From positions 321,829 to 385,828 of the forward strand of contig NW_027192197.1 in the NCBI RefSeq assembly GCF_041956535.1: DNA of 64,000 bases, read 5' to 3'. The stretch's first letter is position 1; the number at the start of each line of letters is the position of its first letter. Of this stretch, positions 32,310 to 47,202 are shown piece by piece. Origin of the DNA: Calcarisporiella thermophila CBS 279.70 (lineage: Eukaryota; Calcarisporiellomycota). Under the pieces are notes generated by a model. It saw only the letters and a program-made list of their open reading frames with translations. It had not been told where the DNA came from and did not search any database. The position numbers were made by a program, and so were the translations under genes.

Positions 32310-32994
32310 ATGTCTCATTTTAATGCGGAACAAAAATACATTCCATTACATGCTATGACTTCCTTTTCGAATGTTGATCAGCTTCATGTGCATCAATATA
32401 GTAGAGAAGCTTATGAACAAAAACCTGCAGGAAATCGCAAACGAAATAGAGTCAAAATATCTCTGGAAAATACAAGCGACGTGAATGATTGCAACAAAAA
32501 GTAGCTGTTCACTCTTCTAACTCGGTTGGTATATATTAGTTAATTAAATACATATTTCATTTAGTGCAATCATAAATGCTGAGCTCAGGTGAAAAGCCCA
32601 TATTCAATCGGAACAAAAGCGCAGAGCTCAGATTAAAAACGGCATTAATGAACTTCGGCAACATTTACCTGGTTGCATGAACAAAAAATTGACTAAAGCT
32701 GCTCTTCTTCACAGAAGTAACTCATATTATGGAATACCGTTTGCGACTTTTAGTCTCATCCAGTGACACTAATAATAGCAATTCAACATATCGAGCATAT
32801 ATCCAAGGTCCAAAGTAATCTCTTTGTTGAATTGGATCGGATGGCTAGAGAAAACCAAGAGCTCAAATGGTAATTTTTGTTTTAATACTGTTTTGGGATA
32901 ATTTCGAAACCTATTTGGCATTGTCCCTAGTCGTATCCATCAAGCTCTTCTCATGCAAAGAATCCCATCTGTGAACCAACCAGTCTCTAAATAA
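32310..32994 (+). CDS. bHLH (Max/Mlx-type) transcription factor
   Basis: A DNA-binding factor of the E-box class. The secure part, from about 32593, reads KAHIQSEQKRRAQIKNGINE with helix 1 going on to LRQHLPGC. The basic region has H, E and R at the class-B positions (H-x3-E-x3-R), predicting binding to CACGTG. A loop (MNKKLTKAALLHR) leads into helix 2 and a short leucine-zipper-like helix (AIQHIEHIQSNLFVELDRMA). It ends in a short tail with stop at 32992. The first 60 codons (MSHFNAEQKYIPLHAMTSFS...) are an open exon from 32310, but I cannot find a GT-AG junction that joins it in frame to the bHLH exon. Either the first exon differs or a base is wrong near 32592. Upstream part low confidence. 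Confidence 0.75.
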
Positions 32995-33331
32995 TTTTAC
33001 TAAGTCATAATATTATCAATTTTGTTTTCCAGTGTAAAATATTACCCTTCTCAAATTTCTTTTGCATAGTCAAATATCCCGAGATTAATTTCAATTTATC
33101 TCGATACCTGTTGAATAGTATACTTATCATTCTTTTGCATTCAATTTATTTTTGAATTTTTCATAATTTTTTGAGGGGGTGATTGCCTGATGTTCCTCTC
33201 GTAAGACAATAAATAGACTCTCGCCAGTTTAACGATAATAATAGCATAAAAACTTCAAGAACCATTAGGTTGTTCAACAACTCTCTGATTTCTATTAGAA
33301 TTGGTTAAAAAAATTATAATTGTACTCCAAA
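32995..33331. other. Intergenic: convergent 3' ends of bHLH and Ski2 genes
   Basis: AT-rich, no gene seen. Confidence 0.5.
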
Positions 33332-36300
33332 TTAAAAATAGAGACTGGCAGCAAAAACTATATCCCTCTTAATCATTCCCTGGGCTTCTTCCATTTTTTT
33401 AGCTAAAGTAGTGTCTCCGATCATTCGCGCGGCTCCACGCACTTCACGACAGGTCTCGTCAAGTCTCGTAATACAACGAACAATAGATCCCTCCAAAATG
33501 TCTGTCAAGTCGGTGATAAATTTAAATGGCTATACCACACATAAACGTTAAGCAACAGAATACATTTAAATATTTTAAATCGATTTACCATGCCCTTTGC
33601 CCATTCATGCACCACCTCCACTAATCCAAAGTTAAGCCCAAAAAGATTTTCTTCCCCATGAGCAAAAACACCACATTCCTGTTGTATTTGCGCACAGTGA
33701 GATGCAATTCTTAATATAATATCGCGACCTCGTTCAAGTTTAGGAGTAAGATTGGGAATACTGGGATTCTTCTCCTGAAATACAAAACAAGAAAGTAACG
33801 CCACTATCTCAGCAGGATCAAACTCTGCAAGTGTGTTTTCGAAAATCAGCTCGGTAAGGATCAGCTCATCGGCAGAATTGATCTATCATATTCAAAGATG
33901 GGTTTGAAACGATTAATTCAGCTAACTGCTGAATCAGCTTTGAAAAGGCTTTAGAAAAATTACCTCGCATGCTACTCGCCCCTTGAGTTGAACCGTGTCA
34001 TTTGCGTCAACAAACTGGAGTCGTCTTAAGACCTCCACTCGTTGCTCGTAATCTGGTAGCAATTCAAGATTCTGGTCCGATAGGGAATGACGTAGATCAT
34101 CTATCCGCTGTTTGAGCAAACGCTCGCCATGAACTAAAAAATACTAGAGAATCGGCCGCAATCGATTAGTAAAAGTCATGTTCTTATCACATATTTGCGA
34201 TGCAAAGACTTACGTGTTCATCAAAATCAGAGCACTCTGTACACGAAAAACCAATGGTTTTTTTCATAAGTGACTCTTTCTCCTTTAAGCATTCCTGGAA
34301 ATTAAGCTGGCGTATCTTGGACCAATCTGTTTCTTGCAGATCTGAAATATACGATACAATATAAATATTGAAGCTATATAGATTAATATTTCTTCCTACT
34401 TTGCTCAACATTCTTAGCGTGTTCATAAAGCTCTTGCTGAACTCGAAGCATTTCCTCGGTATCAGATCTTTCAAGAATTACCTCTGCGTCAAGCTGTGCT
34501 CAAAATGAATATGGTCATTAATTAAGCAAATTGATAGTGTTAATAATACGAATATTCCTTACCCGAAATGAATATTTTGTTACAGCAACAATACTTGTAT
34601 ACGAGACACAGATAATTTCATACCCCACTAAAATAGATTCTGGCACAAATATATAATTGGGAGGAAATGGTAGCGCAACATCGTTTGCATTGTGGTCTGT
34701 AGAGCAAATAATATAAGAGTATATGTAAAATCGTTGAAATAAATCAGTGAAGATAATTATAATGAGTACTTTTAAGTTTGCTTTTATCTATTAGCACCAT
34801 GCAATAAAATGCTTTTTCATTCCTCCAAGAGTCGGAAGAGTCCGTACTTTTTTCAAGTTCGGCAGCCATAGCAGATTTCAATATTACAGCAACACAATTA
34901 CGATGTATCTAAATTTATATATATAACTGGATGTCAATATGATAACTTAAATTTTTTGAATAATATTTAAAAATAAAAAACTCACCGAGTTATTAATGAC
35001 AACTATCCTTCCCGCAGAAAGCGCTTTTACTCCGTGAGTTGTGTTAATTATTGTGTGCATGAGACTGCTTTGGAGAGCCGTGATACGCGAGGCAATGTCA
35101 TAAAACTTGTATATATCTTCTTTGCACACAGCGCAATTCACTTTTGGCAGTGCATTAAGTGATAACTCATTCTAAAAATATTTCGCGGGTGTAATAATGC
35201 ACTACGAGTAGGGTATCAGATAATAATCTTACCTCGCTAATCAATTTTTGATGCTCCGGGAGCATACGCTGACTTGCATTTTCAGAAAAACTGCGCTTAA
35301 TCATCTCTTCTACTCTTAATGCTTCAACTCGTAACAAATTAAGGATCATATTGTAGGTAAGTCGAAACTGGGATTCCAATTTGGTTGGAGTACCAAGTAA
35401 CATCTTTGTAAGTGTCAGGCTCTTTTGAGTGTAGAAAATTCCGTGAATTCTTAGATTGGATTAAAGAATAATATAAATAAAACTTACATCAGGTGGAGAT
35501 TCACCCGAGCAGGCAATAATAACCACGCCAGTAGCATCAAGGCCGCGTCGACCGGCACGGCCAGACATCTGAGTATACTCTCCAGGTAATAGATCGCGAA
35601 AACTTCGACCATCATGTTTGCGTATTCCAGAGAAAACAACAGTACGAGCTGGCATATTTACCCCCTATGAAATATGAACATTTATATATATAGACTTCAT
35701 CTCGATTTATAATATATCGAAAAACAATTTTACCATTGCAAATGTTTCTGTTGCAAAAAGAACTTTGACAAGTCCCCTTGCAAATAAAATCTCAACAATC
35801 TAAAAGCCAAACAGTGAGCCCACAAGAATTGATATACACCCGACCTAACTAAATCACCTCTTTAATAATGGGTAGCAAACCACCATGATGCACTGCAATT
35901 CCTCGACCTAACAACTCCCTCATTCTTATTACTTGAGGAAGCTCCTTATCGGAACCTATGAGATATAAATCTCAATGTAATAATAATACAAGATTGAAGC
36001 TATTTATAGAGTATACCTTTCAATTTAGATAAGCTCCTCTCGATAAATACATGGATTTCGCTTTTTTCCAATCGTGTACACAGATCAACATTGTTTAAAC
36101 ATCCAGCATATTCTTCACATTTACGTTTTGAGAAAGTAAATATAATAACTGGAAGTAACTCCTTTTTTCTAAGGAAACCAGTCAAATGAATCCACAAATT
36201 GCGATCCTAAATATAAATAAATTATAAATAAATATGTCCTTTCGTAGTGAGAAAGATAATAGAAAATGAAACTAATACCTGTTTCTCCATCGTCTTATGA

Positions 36301-38831
36301 TGGCTTGTATGCCCACCGATTCCTCCTGTGCGGACTCCAGGGCGCGCCCCATGTGTATTTATCAGTTTAAGTTCTTTTTCTCGTTTGGATAAGGCATCGT
36401 TCGCCTGCTTCCATCTGTAGAAGAAACATTAATTTTTAATACTATACCAAGAAAAATCATAATATTACCCAAGGGTAAGGAACTGTTTCTTTGCATCAAC
36501 AATTTTAAACAGTTGTTTATCTGCATAAAGAAAATGTTCAAGTGGTACAGGGCGTTTGGGTGTACTAATGACATAAATGTCTTTCTTCTTCGTTCGACTG
36601 AATAGACAATATAAATTATTAAATATATCAATCATTTTCATCAAAATAGATGATTACCCGACCCAATCCGCAAATTCTTTGGTATTCGGTACAGTTGCAG
36701 AGAGTAAAATGAGATTAACATGGGCAGGAAGCATGATAATGACTTCTTCCCAAACCACTCCTCGCTAATTTTGAAGAAAATGCTCGTTGAAAAATTCACC
36801 AATATAAATTCATATGATATTTCCATACCTCGAGATCATTCACATAATGGACTTCGTCGAATATAACAAATTCAACATCACGGATCAAATCTGCTCCTTT
36901 GTACAGCATACTGCGCAGAATTTCTGTTGTCATAATTAGACAAGATGCTTCTGGATTAATTTGGATATCTCCGGTGAGAATCCCTACATCATCAAAGGTG
37001 TTTTTGAAATCACGGAACTTTTGATTAGATAACGCCTTAATTGGCGAGGTATAAATTGCTCTAAAAATAGTTCAATCCTTATAAACGTTATGATTTCTAA
37101 ATACCATAAAAACTTGCGAATTATACTTAGTCATATGCTTCATCGCTAGTGATATAGCATATTCTGCCACGACGGTTTTTCCAGCAGAAGTGTGGGCGGC
37201 TACAAAGACAGAATCGCCATTTTCAAGATGATACACGGCTTGCTTTTGAAATATGTCGAGTTCAAACGGATACTAATGATGAAAAATAATCAAATATAAA
37301 TCAGAGTGAAGTATAGATAGTTTCATCATGCCTGNNNNNNNNNNNNNNNNNNNNNNNNNNNNNNNNNNNNNNNNNNNNNNNNNNNNNNNNNNNNNNNNNN
37401 NNNNNNNNNNNNNNNNNNNNNNNNNNNNNNNNNNNNNNNNNNNNNNNNNNNNNNNNNNNNNNNNNNNNNNNNNNNNNNNNNNNNNNNNNNNNNNNNNNNN
37501 NNNNNNNNNNNNNNNNNNNNNNNNNNNNGCCATTCCGGAACTAGTTCATGAAAGTTCTCCATCTTATCATTGAGATCTACCATGTGTGCCCATTCACGTT
37601 TTTTATTTGCAGAAACGGATTTTTTATCTAATGTTGGGTGTTTTGAAGACTATTATATAATATGAGAGAAAATATCTCATTGCAGTTAATATTATCAACA
37701 GAAGTTATATAAAAGATTTACCTTTGCCACGACTTCATTAGATTTCTCTTCTGTAGGTTCTTCTCTTTTGATGGGCTAATAATATGAAATATATAAAAGA
37801 AAATTGCTTGAAGGTTTGGATTCATATATATAATCGATGGCATAGATATGCTTTACCCTACTGACGAGATTTAACAATTTCGTAATGTCGAAGTGGACAC
37901 TTGGTTCGATTGGAAGAGATTCCTCCTTTCTTAAAGCTCGACCGATTGACAAATTATCATCTGGAGAAGAACAAGTGAAGGATTAAAGTCAATATGTATA
38001 TGAATGGGGCCATCGAATAGAGAATCTACTTGAAATATCTAGGCCTCTTTCAAATCCTGGCGGGATAGTTGATAAATTCTCTGAAAAAAGTGAGTCCAAA
38101 AGGTAAGTAATTATGTAAATATAAGTAGCATATATGTTAAAAACCTTCAGAGAAATGCATCGCATTAATTGGAAGCGGCAGATCTAGACCCTCTGCATAT
38201 ATGCCACTGTCAAGCCCGCCTATATTACCGAAATTAATAAAAAAATTGGTATAGATGCTATAAAAAGAAAATCCTATCATATATTCACCAGGAGCAAACG
38301 GAACATAGCCTGATTTTCCGCGAACAAAGTTAACGCTTTCACCTGGATCCCGTTGCAAAGACGTTGAGTTTTTCGCTGTTCGATTGGTTTCTTGTAGTGG
38401 TTTCTACATTTGAATAAATGGATTAGAGAATGCATTTTTGGGGGACATATCTTGAGAGAAAATCTACCTCCAGAAAACCGATAATATTGCCATCTTTTCT
38501 GGATCTCACAAAATTCAAAATTGTTTGACAGTTGGTAACAGTGGAATACAACAGCCTAGAATATTCGGGCTCTCTTTCCCAATAGCTTGGTTTTTTTAAA
38601 AAATATATATATTCAAATTAAATTTTCAACATATTAACGAGAATAGGGCTTAAGTCTTACTGTTGACAATTTGAGAGCCAAGGTAATGTAGCTCTAGGAG
38701 TCAAAATTTCCCGTTCCAGTTCGGATCGGATCTCCTCATTATCTAGAGTTCCTGTTAAATTTGCTGGAGTCTATGATAGTCTATGAGAACATGTTTGGAA
38801 AATTAACTTAAATTTAAAAATCTACCTCCAT
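33332..38831 (-). CDS. SKI2: Ski2 RNA helicase (SKIV2L/SKIC2), interrupted by an assembly gap
   Basis: DExH helicase of the Ski complex, which feeds mRNA to the cytoplasmic exosome. The start at 38831 (ME, then an intron) leads to [18 protein letters not shown] and a Ski2-type N-terminal arm ([16 protein letters not shown]). The helicase core begins [20 protein letters not shown] with motif [15 protein letters not shown], Ia [14 protein letters not shown], Ib [20 protein letters not shown], and [11 protein letters not shown]. It continues with [39 protein letters not shown] and motif [14 protein letters not shown]. The arch (stalk/KOW) region follows and the C-terminus reads [20 protein letters not shown], then [13 protein letters not shown]. 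The ending and the [13 protein letters not shown] block fit Ski2 rather than Mtr4. Ns at 37335-37528 fall between FHELVPEW and YPFEL, mostly within an intron. About 20 exons. Confidence 0.93.
37335..37528. other. Assembly gap (194 Ns) in the Ski2 gene
   Basis: A run of undetermined bases. Coding sequence ends with FHELVPEW on one side and an intron ending TCATCATTAG precedes YPFELD on the other. In this family only a few residues separate these blocks, so little coding sequence should be missing. Confidence 0.95.
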
Positions 38832-39651
38832 TACGGTTTATTCTAATGAATAAAAAAGTCAATGTTAATATATTGAAACGCGTTTAATCCAAATCGCTGA
38901 ATCGTTTAAGAGTCATATGGGACTGATTATGAAGTTATATTTAGTCAACTACAGTCAACTGTTTCCGATCTCTACAGAAAAAATAATTTTTAACCCCTTT
39001 TCAAATTTTATAACCAACAATGAACTCGATTACATTTTAGGCGGGTTTCTATATAAAATCTGAATGTAGAAACTTATCGATTTGATTGGACAAAACAATT
39101 GTTACTGTTTCCTCTCTCGATCCCCTTTCTGAAATGTTCTTTACCGTCAACCTTCAAGAAACCAGAATTCTGCTCCGATTGCTATCCTTGTATCAAATCT
39201 TCCCATATGCACTGAGCACTTAATAGTAATTATTTCTGAGTGTTGGATCGATGCGCGAAAACTAGGCTAATCAAACCTGCAAGCTGAGGTTGCATATAGA
39301 AAGGAAGCTTGCAATTTCCCGTACTTTATTACCCAGCTTGTATGAAAAAAGCAATAAATAGATGGCCAATTAAAATACGCTTAAATATTTAAGGAAGTAG
39401 CTTGCCCCTTGTTTGCAATTATTTATAACATGCTACGCAAGTGCACTAAATGAATGGGGATTATTCTTTTCATTAAATGGGTATCATTTGACGACTTGTT
39501 CAATCTAAAATTTTACATATGTATATATACATATGTAGTGGCGATTTCGTTTAGATATGCGATTGGTGATGTCATTGATTTCAGCAAAATTTAATGAGAT
39601 TTTTTTGCTTGAGAGAAACGATTATCCAGGTTGATCAAAAGTAGGCCCCCA
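38832..39651. other. Intergenic: divergent promoter of Ski2 and NDR kinase genes
   Basis: No gene seen. It contains a perfect 24-bp palindrome at 39514-39537, about 115 bp before the kinase start codon. Confidence 0.5.
39514..39537. repeat. Perfect 24-bp palindrome upstream of the NDR kinase gene
   Basis: Half-site TACATATGTATA joined to its exact reverse complement with no spacer. It is A/T-rich (mostly alternating), so chance or cruciform-prone simple sequence is possible. A transcription-factor site is also possible. Confidence 0.6.
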
Positions 39652-41638
<1,987 letters not shown>

Positions 41639-41981
41639 TTTACACTTAAGCAAAGAATGTTTATTCATATTTGATTTTGAATTAAATAAATGATTATGAT
41701 AACCAAAACCTTGAAAAATATCTGATAAATGCTTTTTTAACTTGGATTTTAATTGATGAATATGATATCCGTTATTCATCAATCTTTATGATATTCGAAA
41801 TATATTTTTGAAATTTGAAAATTATTTCATCCAATAAAATATTTAAAATCAAAATTTAAATTTTTCGAAATTTTGAATTAATTCTATTTTTCTTAATTTT
41901 ATATGAATTGATTTTTCCTTTTTCTTCCAATAAATATTCTTTAAATTCGATTATTAATGGTTTTATACGGTTTTCACATTC
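41639..41981. other. Intergenic: NDR kinase 3' region and Vps36 promoter
   Basis: Extremely AT-rich with AAATTT-type runs. No gene seen. Confidence 0.5.
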
Positions 41982-43999
41982 ATGAATTATTTTACGCGAC
42001 TTGAGCTTGGAGCGACATCTCTTCGACCTACTTTATTGCCTGAGGAGAATGTAATTATTATACAAGATAAGGTCGGGTTATATGACGGGTAAATTCCTTT
42101 GAAGTTTTCTCTATATGTCACAAATTATTAAGATGATCTTTAGGAATGTTAAATCTACACTACATAACGAGGGAACAGTATACTTGACTTCATTACGAAT
42201 TCTCTACGTGGACAGCACAGATCCGCAATCTAACTCAGTTGCTGTACTGCTTCAAACAATTGGAGCAATTGAATCCTATGTAAGTAAGAGTTTAAAATAA
42301 TTATAAATATTTTATGCCTTATTCACAATATATTTTATTCTTTATAGTCAGGTTTACTGAGATCATCACCAAAAATTACCTTGAGATTTTTTAAACATCC
42401 TACTCGAAATAGCACTAGCAATATTGAATTCATCGCAAATTCCGGACTTCCTTCTTTACCATGGGAGTGTCATATTTGCCATTGCGAGAATTCTGCTACT
42501 GCGTCAAAGTGTCAGCTATGTGGTGTTGCGAAATCTAATTCTCTTCCAACATCATCTGGTCGTTCCACGGATGTTAATGGTCCACTAGGAAATATTCCTG
42601 ATGGTGAATTACTTCTTGCCTGCCCCGCTTGTACTTTCCTCAATCATCCAGAATTATTTAGTTGCGAAATATGTGAGACTGAAATTAAACCTGAGAAAAA
42701 ACAAGTTGACGATGACTATGAGATGATATCACGATCATCGCCACCGACTGATGTATCTTTAGACAGTAAATATGTAAAGCTTGCGTTTCGCGGAGGTGGC
42801 TTTGGGGCATTTTTGGGAGGACTTAAATCTGCGCTAGTATCAAAAGCCTGGAATGTGAGTTATTATATTGTTTTCTATTTTTCTCAGTGAATTTTATATT
42901 ATAATCTTACTCTGTCAATAGAGACCGCGTGAAAAGGATGCACAGAAGTCTTCTCAGGAGTTTGCACCTGCATTAGGGGGAATAAGTAACTATAGTTCTA
43001 CTATAAGTTTAACAGCTTCCATTTTTTTAATTATTGCTTTTATTTTAAGGTGGGATCTTGCAAAGCGTAAAGCAAACACATCAAGAGAGGGACGAGAGCT
43101 TGACACAAGCATTTCAAGACCTCGATGCCTTAATGCGAAAAGCTGCTGATATGGTAGGTTGTTAGATATCAAATAATTTTATTTTTTTTAAAAAACTAGA
43201 TTGTCACTAGGTGAAACTTGCGGAGTCAATTACTTCAAAACTCAACAAAGAACCTTTTGATACTCTTGAGGTTGAAGCATCATCTTTTCGCACCTATCTC
43301 TTGGAACTTGGCGTCTCAAATCCCATTACTAAGTAAGAATGGCTAGTTATTTCGCGAAAATATACTAAATTTAAAACCATCTTTTTCTTTCACGCAGAGA
43401 TTCAGCTGGAGCAGCTTATCACAGGGAGTTATCAAAAGAACTTGCCGAATTTTTGTCGGTCGTGTTGGAACGTGAAGGTGGAATGAAATCTTTAACCGAT
43501 ATTTATTGTATTTTTAATCGAGCTCGTGGTGTTGGTAAGATTTCGACAGCTTAATTAGTTTAACTTCTATTGACTCATAATTCTACCATTATCAAGCACT
43601 AATATCTCCAGATGATCTTTACAAAGCCTGTCAGCTTTTCGAGATTCTTAGACTTCCCATGCGATTGCGTAAGTTTAGTAGCGGCCTACTAGTAGTTCAA
43701 TCGCTGAATCATAGCGATGAACGTACTATTGAACGTATTTTAGTTAATATCGAAGCATATGGCACTTTAACAGCTATCAGATTTGCCGAAATTGACAATT
43801 TACCATTAGCTATCGCCACTGAGCAGTTATTGGTAAATGATGTTGAAAAACGCTTTTTATTGGTCTCTAGTAACACTTTCAACTTTCTCTATAGATGGCT
43901 GAGCAAAGTGGTATTATCTGCAGAGATGCAACAGTGGCTGGATTGACATTTTACAAAAATATCATTAATGAGTGCAAATTGGAGTTGAACCATTTTTAA
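41982..43999 (+). CDS. VPS36: ESCRT-II subunit Vps36
   Basis: ESCRT-II component that binds ubiquitinated cargo, lipid and ESCRT-I. The N-terminal GLUE domain starts [20 protein letters not shown] and continues [20 protein letters not shown] and LRFFKHPT. Two NZF zinc fingers are inserted in the GLUE domain: [20 protein letters not shown] and [20 protein letters not shown]. This two-finger arrangement is like yeast Vps36, not the finger-less animal protein. The remaining GLUE strand ([17 protein letters not shown]) and the winged-helix region follow ([63 protein letters not shown] end). Nine exons join in frame. Confidence 0.94.
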
Positions 44000-44125
44000 A
44001 ATAAAATTTATTGCTAATACTCTTTATTAACACAGCAATGAAAAGATATCAAGCGTATTAAGTTATTATGTAAAATGCGAATAAAAAGGCACATACACTT
44101 TTTAGAGGACCATTTGTAGCAAATA

Positions 44126-44783
44126 TTATTCATTCTCGTTGTCAGTAGTACCACCAGTAGGAAAATGCGTGGAGGCAGGTTCTTGCGAGTACATAAATGA
44201 TTGCTGTGTTGTCTTTTTCACTTCTGCCAAATCAGTGGGCGTTGATCGCTGTGCGGTCATTTCCCTCTCTAGTAGATAGTTGCCAAGAAATGTAAGAGGG
44301 TTTGCGGGTCTAAGGATAAATGAATATTATATCATTACAGTTAAGCATTAATTATGAAAACTGTGCTAATTTTTATATTGAGTTTAGAACACATTATTAC
44401 CTCTGTGCAACTAATGCTTTAAGTCCATCTAGAAGAGCAGGTACAACTGTCGTATCCAGATAAGATCGGGCAGGAGTAACACTGCGGAGCTCTTGCTTGT
44501 TAGCTTGTAATATCGTATCTTTGAGTTCCTCAATGCCTTGTGCTTCCGTATCATCTCGTGATGATTTAGGGCTGTTTATCTCAAAGTCTTCGTGTTCGAT
44601 AGTTGATAATGTATCAGGAGCTAGATAAAGCTCTGGAGACTGACGGACTTGAGGCATCTCGTCGTAAAATGGACTGCGTGGTTTTGAAGAAGTGTCTAAT
44701 TCCTCATTAATAATTTCTGTGTTAAATACTTGCGTAGCCTTACGAGAATTGCTCTCATGATTTAATACATTAGAATTTTCCAT
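44126..44783 (-). CDS. Dpy-30 domain protein (Sdc1/DPY30, COMPASS subunit)
   Basis: Sdc1/DPY30 dimers dock on the Bre2/ASH2L subunit of COMPASS H3K4 methyltransferases. Two exons. The first ~100 residues are acidic and probably disordered (MENSNVLNHESNSRKATQVF). The Dpy-30 motif follows: ARSYLDTTVVPALLDGLKAL then VAQRPANPLTFLGNYLLERE, crossing the single intron. The family consensus (YLDxTVVPxLLxGLxxLxxxRPxNPxxFLxxYLL) is fully kept. A C-terminal tail of about 35 residues is polar. Other Dpy-30-motif proteins (for example adenylate-kinase-associated or ciliary ones) also carry the motif. The long N-terminal arm resembles fungal Sdc1. Confidence 0.88.
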
Positions 44784-45108
44784 TTATTCAGATTGAAAGG
44801 TATTTTTTTAGCAAATTTGGAATATTCGAACTTGAATTTTCATTGGGCATAACAACATAAAGATTTGTATGTATTCTTGAAATACCAGAATTAACTACTA
44901 GCGTAGATAAGCAATATGGGTTGTCAACCTATATCCCATACTGCTTTAAAAAATCCTAGTGTATTGTGGCATGAATTAAATAGATAATATATAATCCTGT
45001 AGATACAAGGATGTTACCTATTCGCTTTCACTCTCGTGTACTATTTTTGACACTTTTTATTTAAAAAGTCACAATTAAGCACATACATATAATTTAATCT
45101 TCGATATA
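44784..45108. other. Intergenic: divergent promoter of Dpy-30 and NUFIP1-like genes
   Basis: No gene seen. Confidence 0.5.
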
Positions 45109-46390
45109 ATGGATACAAAAAGAAATGCTTTTCTTACTGCACTTCCATCACAATACCGTACACCACCGCCGCCGCCATCAACTGCTTCCGTAAACTCTCA
45201 CTATTCGTCATCAAATACTAATAATGCAGAAAGTGTATATCCAATATGAATATATATTTTTATTGTCAATCAAAAATAGTTATTAATTTCTTCATTGATA
45301 GACAAACAAACATTATCCAGTAACAATAATACCAGATTGCTCTCAAGACGTGGTGGCTCAACTAATCGACCTAGGGGCAATTTCTCAAGACGAGATAAAC
45401 AGCAAGAACATGCGTATATATTGCCAAAACTAGACACACCCGAAGAAATCGCGAAATGGATAGAAGAACGTAAAAAAAACTGGCCGACAGAAGAACGAAT
45501 TGAGCAAAAGGTTCTTCTTAGCTTAGATCGTTCTCTTAGTTTAATAATTCTAAAAAATTTTTATTTATTAAGAAAAAAGATGAAACAGAGAGAATAGCTA
45601 GAGGAGAGATAGTCGAATCACGAAAGAGGAGACGGAATCAATCTTATAACGAAAAGAATCAGAACGTAAAGAAAAATAAGACGTTGAACAGCGAGAACAC
45701 CGAGTGGGTCCAGTATGAACTTCACAATCAAAATGGAGAGAAGAGAAAAGATAACGAATCAGCCCCTGATAAGAATTCTGATAATGCTAATGTATACATA
45801 GGTTATTGAATAATTTATTTATTAGAATTAAATATTTATCTATTTTATCTTATAGCCGAACTCTATTTTTAAACGAAGAAACGAAGGTGATGAGATTACG
45901 GGAGAAGAACAGGACGATGAGAATGAAGATATGGATCCTGTGCGAGATGCGATATCATCTAAAGATCCTGTGAGCATCGGCGGAATTGAAGGTGGAGAGA
46001 ACAGTGGGATAAAGCCGCGGAAACTCCTTCCATGCAAATATTTTCTAAGAGGACATTGTACACGTGGATCTTCTTGCTCATTTCTACACGATTCAAATGT
46101 AAATATATAATATTAGATATTTATCAGTGTATACTAAATTTATGGTTTGAATAGCTGCGGAAGCGTTATGAAGCAAACAAATCTCAAGAAAAGTTTAGAG
46201 AGCGCCCAAGTTTGCTTACCATGGTTAGTTAAAAACACCCTTTTCTTAAATCGCAACATTAACTATACCTAAGTTCTTACCTTAGCTTTTATCCAAGGAG
46301 ATTAAGGAAGAGAAAAGTATTTTACTTCAATGTCTACACTATATCGTTAAAAAAGAGTTTTTTGGAAACCATAAAAACATTGCTAAATAA
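45109..46390 (+). CDS. NUFIP1-like box C/D snoRNP assembly factor with CCCH finger
   Basis: NUFIP1 (Rsa1 in yeast) bridges Snu13/15.5K and the R2TP complex during box C/D snoRNP assembly. The NUFIP motif is LDTPEEIAKWIEERKKNWPT, followed by EERIEQK, the hallmark of the family. The N-terminus is Ser/Asn-rich with a proline run (RTPPPPPSTASVNS). Basic low-complexity sequence (ESRKRRRNQSYNEKNQNVKK) and an acidic region follow. A CCCH zinc finger reads CKYFLRGHCTRGSSCSFLHD, an arrangement seen in several NUFIP proteins from non-yeast fungi and plants. The C-terminus reads SKEIKEEKSILLQCLHYIVK, a conserved final helix. Six exons; the short exons are low complexity and the exact splice in the third is uncertain. 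Confidence 0.85.
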
Positions 46391-47202
46391 ATGCATTAAT
46401 TAATGTGACCCTCTGATGAATCTAAAATCTATCATAAAACGATTACGACAGTGCAATTATTTTATTATTATAAATGTCTTAATTCTAATATTAAAAATAA
46501 TCTCTGAATATAAGTAGGTGGTGAAAAAGATTGCGAATAAAAAATGACAATCAATTGATGACTTTATAGAGACATAATTCACACAACGTACTAATACACT
46601 CGAATGCGGCAGGATGATTAGAGAGTATGGCATGAAATTATTCATTCAAGTATGCCTTTTTACTCAGATTTTGTTATATTTTTACTCAACAATATCTCTA
46701 AACCACTCAACCAGTAAAATCATATTTTCCTATATGTGAAACAAGCCTGCCTCGACTCATAAGCCCCAGAGAAAATAAGAGAGCCTTTTTTCCAAGTATG
46801 AGATAATCCCGAGAATTATTCCTCCACTAAGTCAATGGCTATAGTCCTTCTCCACTCGTTTTTGGGCATCGCGCTATTTTGGGTGGGTTTAGTACCAATG
46901 TACAAATAAAACCTGATATCTCTAGTGAATATAGTCAGTCGAGCGGTGGATAATACCGGACTATATAACAATATAGTAGATATATACAATTCTCACTAGA
47001 ATGATGTTATAGCCTAAAGACTTAAATATGACCTTTAAACGCAGTATATTCAGTAAATAGTCTAAAAAGTTTTCTAATTTCATTTCGTCCCAGACTACAG
47101 CCAAATTCTCGTAACAGAAAATATCTAGACAGGATGCGAAATGCCAATAAACATTTTACAAAAAAGAAAAGCCGAATTGTTTTTTATTTTCAAATACGTT
47201 AT
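46391..47202. other. Intergenic, 0.8 kb: convergent 3' ends of NUFIP1-like and FMN reductase genes
   Basis: AT-rich with no recognisable protein or RNA. I see nothing else in it. Confidence 0.5.
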
